A stretch of 64,000 nt of DNA from Aquatica leii (Eukaryota; Arthropoda; Insecta; Coleoptera; Lampyridae). Both the position numbers and the translations under genes were made by a program. The first letter of the stretch is position 1. Each line of letters opens with the position of its first letter. Of the stretch, positions 45,430-57,215 are shown piece after piece. The notes below the pieces were generated by a model. That model did not search any database. It was given only the letters and a program-made list of their open reading frames with translations, and had not been told where the DNA came from. The stretch spans positions 165,246,882 through 165,310,881 of the forward strand of contig CM069433.1 in assembly GCA_035610365.1 (NCBI GenBank), in the 5' to 3' direction.

Positions 45430-45670
45430 TATCTTTCTTCCATTCCTCCAGCTTTACGAACCTTATAAATTCGGGCATCCTGTGCTGATCTAACAGGAAC
45501 TGTTTCTGCAAGACGAGATCTGGCGCCCATTAAAATAAACTTATCACTTTAACATCCCTTTTCTCTGATAGGTATTGTTTCAATCCTACAGCGAGTTGGC
45601 CGTGCAAGGTTCGTAAATTACTAGAAGTTGTAACAGCGTTTTCTGTCAAATTCAATTGCATGACAAAGAC
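45430..45670 (-). other. Unassigned coding-like stretch
   Basis: Minus strand from about 45661: MQLNLTENAVTTSSNLRTLH, then GQLAVGLKQYLSEKRDVKVI and a stop (TAA, about 45534). The frame continues after the stop, but a shifted frame, MGARSRLAETVPVRSAQDAR then IYKVRKAGGMEERYQIVNI, looks equally protein-like. GC is above background. I do not recognise the family. A retroelement gag or an unknown gene relic are both possible. Confidence 0.3.
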
Positions 45671-48600
45671 GACCTAACAATGCACTAAAACACTTTATTA
45701 CTAAAACCTGATTTAGGAAAAAATAGAATAGCTTCTGTAGGACACTTTTATATCAAACTGACAGCATTTTGTTCATAGGAACATATATATTATATATAAT
45801 TATTATTTAACCGCCCTCGATATAATTAAAATAATGTTGTTAAATAAACTGTATGTAAATATTTAATAATAATTGATTAATTATTTTAAAGTAGAATAAC
45901 AAAAACTTAATATTAATATTTACTTAATTTGTCAAAGCGAAATAAATATCCACATTTTTAAAAATGTTTTAACAAAAAGAACTAATATGAATATTACATA
46001 AATATAAATAAAAACTGTAATTCATGGATTACGTAATGCTGCTGACATTCGCATTCTTTCAAACTGCAAAATGGTAAGAATAATGCGAACAAATCGCAAA
46101 AAATAATTCAAATACAAAAATAGCCAGTTTAGCACGATTTTAGGAATTTTGAACCTAAACATAAATTTTGCATAACCGTCTATCACTTATATGTATATAT
46201 CATAAGCACCTACTGGCCCATAACCCAAAGCACATAAAACATTCATACGTCGAGATCTGTCCTAAACAAACGTCAGTTGCCGACAGACAGAAAATGTATG
46301 ATAATTGCCGATTAAATACGAAAATGTAATAGGGCAAATTTTGCAACGGCGGTTAAATAGTATAATTTTAGATATTATGTTAAACGTTCATTAAAATGAA
46401 TTATTTATAATTATAGACATCCATAAACATACGTAAATGACCTTATTAAGTAAACATAAAAATAGTTGCATCGTGTGTAAATACCCCATTTCTATAATAA
46501 AAGTAATTACAACATTTGTTACATAATGACTCATAAAATAATTTAATTTTTGTCTAGAATTAAATTTTCACTTACTTAATTAGACATTAGATGGTTTCGT
46601 GTTTCGCTTATATAAACGAAAAGGAGAGGTTTCTATGTGGATTGTATATTGACAAAATAAAATAGTAATTGTTTCGCTACAAATTTTAACACTTTAATAT
46701 AAGGAAATAACAAAATTTGTATTTTTTTAACAACCATATTAGACTGGTTTCGAAGTAAAAATAAAACTAACTGGATCAAAGACTCGATTTTCACTCCATT
46801 TAATACTTGAGTTGCATGTTTTTAAGTTACTCGATTTGTTTCGAATTTCGTTTTTGACAAAGCCACTTATAAAAATAAGATAAACGTTGGCAACTTCGTT
46901 TGCTACGTTGACACAATGTAATCCCGGAAGACGTTTTTATTTTAGTATAAATTTCAGTCGTAGAAGCTTTCCAGCCTCAAAGGATTAGTTACAATCCTAA
47001 TAAACCTACAAAATTCACAATTCGTAATTTGGTATTAAGAGATGCGAGTACATGATACTCAACTTTACTGTCATAAAAATGTTTAGAATTCTAATATGTC
47101 GAAAGCTTACCTATAATTTCTACGTTTTACAATTGTATTACAAATGAAGTTCTTTAAAAAACTCCAAAAATCAGTTTACGAACGGTTTTGTAAAAACATT
47201 TAAACAAAATGTGAATTACAAAAATTTAGAATTTAGTTGCTATAAGTATAAATAGTAGTCACAGTCAACAAAATGTGTTCTGAAAACACTAATTTCTATA
47301 AAACGACAAATATCAATAAAAACAATCACAGTAAAAATAAATTTTATATTACGAAATTCTTAATAATACAAATAAAACCATTTAACCATGAGCATTGAAC
47401 TTTAACTAATATTTTTATCAAAAGACAAGTTAATTCAGTGGAGTAGAAAGTCAAAGCAAGTAAAATATTAGTTATAAATATTGTGTCTTATAGCTCGGTT
47501 CAAATAAAATTGAGAACGTCAATCATTTTGCGCGCAGCTAATGTAATACCAAAATTTTTGTTAGCGATGTAACATACTACTTTAATCTCCAAAGGAGACT
47601 ACATATGAATAAGTTACAATTTAAGGTCCAGCGGAGAGTATAATAAGTTTTTTTGTAACTAGAACGTGTTGTTTGTCGAGATAAATATGATGCACGTGAT
47701 TATCTCTACCAAATATGCACTTTGTTTTGAGAAGATTCATGTGAAAAAATATTTTGAATAAATCAATTTACAAAAAGTGTAACTTAATAAACATGTCGAC
47801 GATAAAAATTTTCAGTGTTGAACACCTTGCATTCAATTTTTCTTTTTTATTTAAAGTTGAAAATTTTGTTTTAATATTTTTAGTTTATTTGTGTTTGATT
47901 TTGTTAATCGCATTTTTTGATACACCAAGAGTTTTAGTAACACGTTCTGTCACCCGTGATATGGAATTAATAAACGGCGTAGCTTTATTATCCATTAATT
48001 GAATTAAATTAAATATAAACTTTCGGCTTTAACTGTGCAATAACATAAAGCAGATACAATTTAAACATTGATTTAAATTAGAATGTCTCTAACAGTAAAC
48101 ATCTTATTTTTTAAAATTGCACAATAAAATAGTGTGGTCAAAACTTAAGTAAACGTGTAACCGATCGTACGGAATTATGTATAAATGAGTTCTAGTGTCA
48201 GTCGCATTTTGTTTGGAATTTACTACAATACTATTAGTTTAAAAAACTAGACCAGCGTATTTTTACGAAACAATAATTTCTTTTTAATCTAAAAGCATTT
48301 CAAATAATGTCTCTTTCGATTCGATTTTTGATTGTTAATTTACTAAAAACATTCTACTAGAAAAAACTTTCTTTAGTTATGTATCCGTAATATATCAAAA
48401 TTGTATTGTAAATAAGTTAAAAACTGTACTAAAATTTAAAAAAGCTAACCTACATGTAGGAATAATATTCAATATTATGACGCCGCCTATTATTCAAATA
48501 CATTATTTAAAATTCTAGCTGTTCTACTTCGACCGTGTAAAGCAGGCGCAGATCCAGGGGGTGGGCAAGGGGACAAATGCCCCCTTCGCTGACTCACGGC

Positions 48601-49119
48601 CGAAGCACATTATTTTGACCAATTTAAAAATGTTTTAAAGGTGTTTCAAAAATATAGATAACATTAAACAAAAACAAAAACCTTGTGCCAAATTATGAGG
48701 TTGCAAAGATATCTAGATTTCGATTGATTTTTGTTTAGAAAAGCAAAAGACAAGCATTTAGCATTTTTACTTATATGAGCATGCAACACCAAATTCAGTA
48801 AATAAGCCATTTTCCTCAATGTTACTTAAATTTTCTCGAGTAGTAGTTTAAACATCACTATTTATTAAAAAAAAAGACTTTTAGCAACCAGTTAAATAAA
48901 AATTATACTTTTAGTGATGACAAAAGTTAGTACCTCACCCAGAGAAATGTTCAAGAAGGTTGTCCTCTAACGAAAATTACAAAATAATTAGTTAAGTAAA
49001 TTTGATTTTATATTTTGATTTAGCGTACAAAATACATTGTATACACCTTACCATTTTCTAAAACATTACAAACATCTAACAAAAGCCGTTTTCAATACAA
49101 TTACTAACTAAAAACCTCT
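45671..49119. other. Intronic DNA with a hAT-like terminal motif and a Penelope-type remnant
   Basis: The hairpin-family relative lies at about 46891-46990. GGCGCAGATCCAGGGGGTGG at about 48545 (extending to CCCCCTTCGC) resembles the C-A-G-G-G-rich ends of hAT elements, but no second end was found. The rest is AT-rich. Confidence 0.4.
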
Positions 49120-49126
49120 AAAGGGT

Positions 49127-49276
49127 TAGGTAATTAGTTTGTGAACCAAGCCAGATTCTAAACTCTAAAAAGACAAGAAAGAAAACGACTAACTTAAAAC
49201 AGCAAACGACAATGTAACAAAGAACCACTACAGAGTTAGAGAATCAACGTGTGAACCAAGCCAGATTCTAAACTAC
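49127..49276. repeat. Imperfect tandem duplication, ~110-bp period
   Basis: GTGAACCAAGCCAGATTCTA followed by AACT occurs at about 49140 and again at about 49250. The preceding 25 bp (AGGGTTAGGTAAT / AGAGTTAGAGAAT) is also similar. Confidence 0.6.
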
Positions 49277-49719
49277 ATAGAAGTGATTTAAGAAGTGGTC
49301 TCCGTGTATAGAAAAAAGTATCGCCGCAGTTGGTTGAGCGCAATTCTGATTAGGTTACTGTTGGAAAGGAGCGCCTCTTCAATGGAGCAGTAATAAACGG
49401 AAACCAAATAGGGGATAGTTTGAAACCATCACCAGCTCGCGAGAATACAACTAATTTAAAATTACGCATTACAAAATGCACGATTCTGTTGAAGAACAAG
49501 AAAAGTAACACCACAGAAAAAATATAATAACAAAAAAAATATGAGTAGAAACAATTTATTGGAAACATATACAGAACCTCTAGTCCAAGTTTCCACAAGC
49601 TCTGCATCATTGATATTTTAATACACCTTCGAATGTTTGGATGTAATCGTCACCGTATTGGAGGGTCACTTACCGAAATACTATACTTAATTTGGGGGAA
49701 ATTCAGCGCAATTGATTGT

Positions 49720-50400
49720 TTTTCAGTAAACGTATGATGTCGTATGAGATTTACTTGTGATAACACCATATGTACATTTAGTTATAATGGTAGGAAATAC
49801 TGAGAATATGCTTCTAGCTAGCAGCAGACTTCGAAGAAAAACTATACTGGGTATTTTATTTCTTACTTTAATTCTTTTTACGTTGCGGTCTGTTGCACAC
49901 ACAACTGTACGCACATATTCGATTGTTGCCACAATTAAAAATAAAATTTTGTTTTTTGTGTAAAGTAAGATTGCATACATTACATACATTATCGACTATA
50001 TATATATATCTATATATATATCGACTATAACTATAAATGTATTTGTTGTCGGCATGTAATTGTTAGGCTAACAAAGTCACTTGTTATACGACGTGTTGCT
50101 CAACCAAAAGGGGCTTGTTTCTTATTTGGTCTGTGATATCGACCTACGTTCTAGCATTTGCTCGCGTTTATGTAAAGTACTTCGTAGCTTCTATTTACTT
50201 TGATAAAATAAATATACTCGTCTTTTCCATCTGTGTGTTTTCATTTGTTCTATTTCAGCTTAGGATACATTTAAACGGTATATGTCAACATAATATCTCA
50301 TCGTTTTGGCTCCTTTTTAAGCTTACTTTATAATTTAGCACATCAAAACTCACGATCCAATCACCGAATCAACTGAGTTAGTCATAGCTATTAAGGACGA
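49720..50400. repeat. Dispersed repeat family R3, copy 3 (diverged)
   Basis: GTGATAACACCATATGTAC at 49757 matches GTGATAACGCCGTATGTAC in the 56.5-kb copy. Later, GTCACTTGTTATACGACGTG, GTCTGTGATATCGACC, TCATCGTTTTGGCTCC and CACGATCCAATCACCGAATC follow the same order as the other copies. A (TA)n tract at about 49996-50022 lies inside. Confidence 0.6.
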
Positions 50401-50762
50401 GAAAATTAGAGTATCATCTTTACTATATTTTTCAAGTCTTATTTATTTTTTACCTTAAATTTAGTATGTCTATTTTTTTTTAGATTTTGCATCAAAATCT
50501 TCAAATTTATAAAAATTGCTATTTTTATTTAATTAGTAAATATTATATGTATATTATCTACTAAACAGTAAAATACAAAATGTGTTTCGATTTTTGGTAT
50601 ACATCATTCTACATTGAAATGAAAACAAATTCATTACTCTTTAAAAAAAACAGTTAGGTACATTAAATTATTCCACTGTTAAAAAAATGAATAATTATAT
50701 TTTCTTATTATTGCAATTGCTGTTGCAAACTAAACCTCAACGATATTAATAAATGTCTTTAC

Positions 50763-50906
50763 GTTTTGCGTTTAAACGTCTCTGCGTTCAAACATCTCGC
50801 GTCTTAAAAAGTTTTTGCGTTGAAACGTCCTTGCGTTCAAAGGTATTGCGTTCAAACGGTCGCATCCAAATACTCGCGTTCAACTAGTCCCGTCCAAACG
50901 TTCCAG
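50763..50906. repeat. Degenerate 15-16-bp minisatellite, ~9 units
   Basis: Units of the type TGCGTTCAAACGTC recur with GCG (or variant GCA/CCG) starting at 50768, 50784, 50799, 50817, 50833, 50848, 50862, 50876 and about 50890. The spacing is 14-18 bp. The array is GC-richer than the surrounding AT-rich DNA and its units are strongly diverged. Confidence 0.75.
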
Positions 50907-51189
50907 ACCGTAAATTAAGTCAATAATTAAATGCTTGTTGCTGATAAATGTATGTATAATAAAGCTAATTGTAAAAGGATTTAGTAAAACTAAAAATTAG
51001 TTTAAAACTAATATAAACGTTGTTGAAAGAAACCTCAACAACCTTTAAAAAACATAATACCAAACTTTCTAAAAAATCATGAACCACAAGATTATGAAAA
51101 AATAAATCAAAATATGATGCAAACGTTTCACAGTTATGTTGCCTAAGATTTATGTTTTTCATGCCCGTTTTAATTAAAAAAAACTTCTG

Positions 51190-52366
51190 TTAGTAAATCT
51201 ACATACAGAGTGGGCCAGTAATGTGTCAAAGTAAAATATTTCCTTTATTATTCAAAATATTAAAAAAAAATGTTTATAAAAGTTGTAAGGTTCTTAAAGT
51301 TTTACATTTTAAGATGATTTTTAACTATACAGAGTATTGCATAACCATTCAACCCAGCATTTTTTTAAATGGAACACCTTGTTTGTTAATACGTTTTTGG
51401 AATCATCTTGAAGTCTACTTTACAATGGTTGTGCTAACCGCCATAACTTCCACTACAATTCTCATAAAAAACCACGTTTTATACAAACTACAAGTTTAGT
51501 TACGTGGTATTTAAATGTATTAGGTGGTATTATTTAAAGTTTTGCAAAAGCACTTGGCTCGATTATTTGAAATTATTCTACGGATTATTCTAGAGAAGAT
51601 GTGGTATTTGCATGATGATTCTCCTGTTCACCATAATGGTCCTATCCATCATCATGTTAATGCATATTTGAGTACAAAAGTGAATTGAAAAAAACGGCCC
51701 AATTAAATGACCTCCACGATCACCTTACGTGTCCAAAATTGATTTTTTATGGGGTTACGTTCCAGATGCAGTTTATTAAACACTATCCACTACAAAGGAT
51801 GTTTATAAATAATAAAATTACACAAATTTTTGAAAATATTCAACCCAACACATTGAGAAATGTGTTTCTCCTGAAGATCGATTACAGAGATGTATCAATT
51901 GGTGGAGGCCAACTTAATAATGGTTATTATTAATTCAAGAGTTATTTGATTTTGTCTTTGAGTTTCTTCGTTCTCATTAGAATTATTGTCTGTCCCTGTT
52001 AATTGTTTTTTACGGTGTTTTTTTCTTGCTTATTATTTTTTATTGCTTGTTGTACTAAATGCGAATTTATATATTTTTAGAAATGTACTTAATTTATTTG
52101 TTTGTCAAAATTTTTCATAGCATACTACATTACCAACAAATAATCTAATTTTAATAGCCCTCGAAAAGTGTACTTTTGTCAATAAAATAAAATAATTTTA
52201 AAACTATTGCCTTTGGAATAGTTACATGCTATATCATTTCGATAAAGAATTTAATTCTCTGCAAAATGTCGAATTCCCAATGAAAGAAATAAAAAAAATC
52301 GAGTTTTGGCCCTTTGGAGTTCTGCATCTTTGATCTTTGTAACAAAACACCCTGTATTACACAATT
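51190..52366 (+). pseudogene. Mariner transposase C-terminal fragment
   Basis: Plus strand. MWYLHDDSPVHHN (about 51598-51640) corresponds to the WFQHDGAPxH second-Asp block. The third block is broken around CPKLIFYGVTFQMQFIKHYP (about 51733-51790), where SPDLTxLDFFLWG would normally be. It continues ITQIFENIQPNTLRNVF (about 51817-51870) and GGGQLNN. The sequence starts at TACAGAGTGGGCCAGTAATG (about 51206) and ends near AACACCCTGTATTA (52350-52363). Both resemble mariner ends but do not match each other well, so the limits are tentative. Multiple frameshifts. Confidence 0.65.
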
Positions 52367-52669
52367 ACGTGTACAAAACCTCATATCAAAATATCAATTT
52401 GATTTTGTTTCTCAAAAGCATACTAGAAAATAATTTTAAAATCTAAAACTTAAAGGATCGTACAACTTTTTGTGTTTAAAAAGACAACACTAGGTCTGTG
52501 CATCAAAGAATATAAAGTAAACTGTCATTTTTAACAAGTAAAGACTTGATTAATTTGCCAGTATTTATGTAGTTTTTTATACACTACAAGAGCAATACTC
52601 TATTTCAAAGATTGTGTTGCATCTGCATGTGATGGAAAAAATTTAAATCATATTTGAAATCACAATATA

Positions 52670-54066
52670 CACTGGGTTTCAAATAAAATGCACCAGATAG
52701 AAGGGGTAGACGTGGAGGCCTGAAAAAACTGTTATATATAGACAAATAAACGATTACAATTTGGAAGAAGCAACAATGTATTATTGAAAAAATGTCAATA
52801 ATGTGTAACATCACCACGTGCGTATATGCAAGAAGTTACCCTTCTAGGCATGCTGAAAATAAGGTGATTTATTGCGTCCGGGGTATCTTATCCCAGGCTA
52901 TTTGAAGTTGTTGTCGCAATTCTAGATGACGCAGTTTTTTGTTCATCATGTCCCAGAAATGTTCTATTGGTGACATATCTGGCGATCTAGCAGGCCACGG
53001 TAGCAAATTTACGTCATTTTCTTCAAAAATTTTCTGTCTCATTACTGCCACATGCGGTCGTGCATTATCTTGTTGGAACATAACTTCTGGACGTTCTTGA
53101 AGAAGAGATAGAAAAACCGATTCTAAGACGTTGTCGATGTAACGTTGAGCATTTAACGTGTCTTGGATAATTGTTAAAGGAGAGCGACCTCCCTAATAAA
53201 TGCCACCCCAAACCATTACACCAGGTGTTAAGCCAGTATGTCTTTGTTGTACAAACTGTAAATCGTAGCGTTGTCCTCTAGGTCTCCGCATACGTGTACG
53301 CCCGTTCGAATTCCATAAACAGAAACTAAACCCATCAGACAAAATAATGTTGTTCCATTCATGTAGCCAATGTTGTCTGGCTTGGTACCATTGAAGTCTG
53401 ATTTCTTAGTGGTGAGGTGGTGTTAGAGGTTAACGAGAGTTTAATCGATATGATCGCAATTCAAAAGAGCGAATTCGACGATAAACAGTACTCACAGAGA
53501 CTTTGGGACCAACTGCTCGTATCCAGTTTATTCCAACTAAACGCGATGGTTCCCAAAGGTCTTGAACCGCACTTCTTTTTAACAGACGATCTTCTCGTTC
53601 ATGCGTCACTCTGAGTCGTCCAGAACCTCTACGTCGTGTTTATAACTGTTCCTCCTGCCATCCTTGACACGTTCTTAATATTGTTGAATGAGTACGTCTT
53701 AACCTTCTGGCGATTTCACGATATCCCAACCCAGCTTCCGGCATACCAATAATTCGCCCTCTCTAGAAGACGTTAATTGTTGAAAATTACCTCGTCTGCA
53801 AACTCGTGGCATTCTGACACTTACAAACAATGACAATTGATAACTAGATCTAAAAAAATCTGAAAAACTACAACGAGAACGGTTCAGAGATAAAAGTAAA
53901 GGAAGCATGGATATGTTGATAACACCATGTATATTTTTTGAATACATCGACATTTTCATTCCCAATTTTAATCATTTATTTGTCCATATATAACAGTTTT
54001 ACATACAAAATTTCAGCCTTCCACGTCTACTCCTTCTATGTGGTGCATTTTATTTGAAACCCAGTA
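52670..54066. mobile_element. Tc1-like element, nearly full length, TA-flanked
   Basis: The left end CACTGGGTTTCAAATAAAAT and the reverse complement of the right end TACTGGGTTTCAAATAAAAT match, and the arms stay similar for roughly 90 bp (GCACCA..TAGAAGG.GTAGACGTGGA). TA lies at 52668-52669 and 54067-54068. The 1397-bp length and single transposase gene are typical of Tc1. Confidence 0.88.
52795..53812 (-). pseudogene. Tc1-type transposase with few lesions
   Basis: The minus-strand start ATG at 53812 gives MPRVCRRGNFQQLTSSREGE and LGWDIV. The HTH region is then broken by frameshifts. The catalytic part reads LHEWNNIILSDGFSLWNSNG (first Asp; ILSDE is usual, here Gly follows), RTRMRRPRGQRYDLQFVQQR, TGLTPGVMVWGGIY, a stop near 53195, then GGRSPLTIIQDTLNAQRYID. 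The second Asp is in EVMFQQDNARPHVA (about 53090-53050), and LLPWPARSPDMSPIEHFWD carries the third block. A one-base shift near 52872 introduces an early stop, beyond which the natural tail SMPRRVTSC...GDVTHY ends at 52795. Full-length would be about 338 codons. Confidence 0.85.
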
Positions 54067-54068
54067 TA

Positions 54069-55573
54069 TTATATTTAATCAATATCACCTGTTGAAAATC
54101 ATATCCCGGCATATGAACCTAAGTTTGTAAAACTACTGCTATTCATTTTCATCTTCAGAGCCCGGAACAAACAAACAAGACGAGAATTATCCAGAATGGA
54201 AAAGTCTATTACGAATGTCACCCGTGGAAACCTAAATTCTATTATAATATATCGTCAACAATTTAAAAAACAATTATTTGCCAATTATAAACATTCATAG
54301 CAGTAAATAATGAGATATATTAATAATTACAAGTTCTTACATCCGTAAAGTGTATCACAAGAAAAAACGTTTCAAAGTAGTTAAAGTGAAAAATTATCAA
54401 ACCCTCAAAATCTTTGAAATTGTTCCGAATATGAATATAACAAATTTCCCTTAGCGCTTATAGATCTTATAAACTCATGAACCGATCCCATTAAATATTA
54501 AGCCGAAAATAAATTTAAAATGTTGTCTACCTTAGGAACGCTACATATAAATAAAGAGGAATCGCAAAATAATGAAATTTATAACGAGCTTTATAGGTAC
54601 TTACTTAACTATATACTTTATCGATTTGCAAAAGGTAATTAAGTACACCGTTACATTATAAATATTTACAGTAAATAAAAATGTTGAAATATGATATTTT
54701 AAAAAATTTTAAATTAATTTAAAATTTTTTAATTTGTTGACGTTTGTCATTCTATTTTATTTTTATGTTTTGATATAATGTTGTAACTGACGATGACAAT
54801 TTAAATTGTTGAAACTAGTATTACAATTAAAAAAATTAAAACATTATTGTGGATTGACTTTAAGAAAATAAATATCATATTTTATTACAACTTCTCCACT
54901 TAGAGGTATGGATTACTTTAACTATATTAAAAATGTTGAAATTGTAATAATTTTACATTACACACACACACACAGTACTTGTTATACCAATCGTGATGTG
55001 CACAGCTTTACTAATTCGTTTAACAGCTTACTAATTAAGAACTTTAAATCAATTTAATCAGTTGGATAAACTGTTAAATTAATGAGTGTGCCGTATCTAA
55101 CGATTTGAAATAGAACAGAAATTCAAATAAACGATATGAAACGAAACGTATGACTTCACTTTAAAACGTACTGTACGTTTTTTGTTTTTGTATAATATCG
55201 ATTTAAAAAAATATTTTAAATTCGGCTTTTATAAATTTTTGAAATAGTTACATAATAATTGCATCCTTTTGTTTTATTCAGAAAAAATTTCAAAACCATT
55301 ATCATACGAATTTTGAAGCATGTACGGGATGTAAATAAGTTTATAGAGAGCCTGTAACCGCAAGCACGTAAAATAACGGCTTCCAACATCTTCGGTATTA
55401 AAAAAAGAAATAAATTTATTGTGATATCAAAATGTAATTTAAAAATTTTCTTGAAATAAATTTATTTAGGTCGAATGTTGTTTAATTAAAAGTAATACGG
55501 TCAAAAATACCTTTGTAAAATTCACAAACAAATACTAATTTTTTTTAAATTTTTAATTAAAATAGACTCTTAC
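54069..55573. other. Intronic DNA, nothing but a short CA repeat
   Basis: A (CA)n tract at about 54960-54975. No coding or inverted-repeat features. Confidence 0.4.
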
Positions 55574-55676
55574 CGTTACAGGCGCTGTATGAGAGGTTTC
55601 GGGAGTGGGTGTACGACGATGTGATCCTGGCGAAGATCTTAAACTCTCACTTTCGTGTTTTTGATGTGGTTGAATT
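55574..55676 (-). CDS. Host gene exon, 103 nt, first of three found
   Basis: Minus-strand exon after GCATTTATGTTTCAG and before GTAAGA. One base completes a codon from an upstream exon beyond the window or not found. The frame then reads IQPHQKHESESLRSSPGSHR and RTPTPETSHTAPVT to a codon boundary at the donor, with no stop. It is Ser/Pro/His-rich and contains the repeated TP/SP sites RRTPTPE, typical of disordered, phosphorylatable linkers. GC is about 48%, against about 28% in the flanks. The next exon in the same gene is proposed at 12561-12667, about 43 kb downstream. The family is not recognised. Confidence 0.68.
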
Positions 55677-56539
55677 CTGAAACATAAATGCAAAACAACG
55701 TCAAAAACTTGCAAAAAAAAGTAAAACCGCTTACGTAACACTCGTGAGTACATTTGTTAATAAAACAAAAAATCAAATTTCTAATTTACATATGGCGTGA
55801 ACAGATAGTAAAGTTACATTTTCCATTGCATTACGTTCTGTCTAAACTTGATGTGTTAAATTAATATGCTTCGCTGAATTCATACAGTTAATTCAGAACT
55901 ACTAATATTTGCATACTCTCAACAAATAATTAATGTTATAGAAACTGTTAACGTAACCCCACAAATAAGCATTAGCACAACGATTAAACGTAAAAAGTAA
56001 CAGTTATTCTTCGGGCTTATATATTTACACCCTTTGTTTGTTGTGAAAAATTCTTTAGTATAAAATTTGTCCTGTACGCATATTTTTCGTTGTTGGAGTA
56101 GGGCTAGTAGTCCAATTGTCAAACACGATTTTATTATTCTGGTAAAGTTTAAAAAACGCAGACATCATCTAGCGTTGTGTACGCCCAATAAGGCTTTCAT
56201 TGTTGAGAATTTCGCATACTTCTATGTGAATTGCAATCGAATATTATGGCGATCTAAGTAAAAGTCTGTATTCGGGGTATTATTTCTTGTTTTGTGGTTT
56301 AATTTCATTCTTTCGTAATTATCTGTAGCAGGTTTCCATACCCCACACATGTCTTTGTCTGTGGAGATAATGCACAGATGTTACAATTGTGAAAATTTCC
56401 ATTGATGACATCCCGTCGCTATAACTAACATTTTTACATCTTCGAGGGTTCGATACGGGTAAATACGTATTGGAAGAAATATTTAAAAAGAAACGACTTA
56501 CGAAATTAATTTAAGGAAAACTAGGCGCATTCGTTTACT

Positions 56540-57215
56540 TTCAGCGATCGTATGTATACAATAGAGGTTATTTGTGATAACGCCGTATGTACGTGTTTTT
56601 TGGTTAGATTTCAATTGAGTTTAAGTAATGCTGACAGGTTAGGCACTAGCTAATCCATACCTGAAGGAAACTAATTGTAAGTATTATATGTTCACTTTAA
56701 TTCTTAATAGTTTGGTGGTCAGTCGACCAAACGTATATGTTAGGTTGTAATCACAATTAATGTTAAAATCTTTTTGTTGTGTCACATATTATAATACGGT
56801 GCGCTTTGATTCTCTAAATCTTCAATTTTCATACGTTTGCACTTTAATTTACGAATGCAAAGTCATTCCTTCTTTGAATGTAAAAGTTAGACCAGCTAGG
56901 TCACTTTGCTGTACGATGACGTAGTTTATATTTTGTCTGTGATGCCGACCCATGTACTAGTGTTTGGAAAATTTGTATAAATTTACTTATGTAACTTCTT
57001 TTTTTTTGAACTGCTGTCTGTGATCAAATAAATATTGTTTTACTACTTCTGTCTTATCATTTGTGCGATTTCAGCTGTGGGTAGATTTAAATGGTGTCTA
57101 CCACTCCTAATCTCTCATTGTTTTGGCGTCTTTTTAAATTCAGTTTATAATCTAACACTACGAAGCTTAGGACTCAATCTCCGGAACAAATGAGTTAACC
57201 GTCGCGCTTTTTTTT
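56540..57215. repeat. Dispersed repeat family R3, copy 2
   Basis: This contains GTTGTAATCACAATTAATGT at 56743, TAAAATCTTTTTGTTGTGTC, GGTCACTTTGCTGTACGATG, CCCATGTACTAGTGTTTGGA and CATTGTTTTGGCGTCTTTTT in the same order as the 34.5-kb copy. It extends further left to 56540 (GTGATAACGCCGTATGTACG), which is shared with the 49.7-kb copy. Confidence 0.7.

Noticed and set aside
45515-45535. TGGCGCCCA as another LTR primer-binding site
   Set aside because: Only nine bases match, with no CA-ending LTR before it. The same bases fall in a coding-like stretch on the other strand.
54960-54975. CA repeat as a notable element
   Set aside because: An ordinary short dinucleotide microsatellite.
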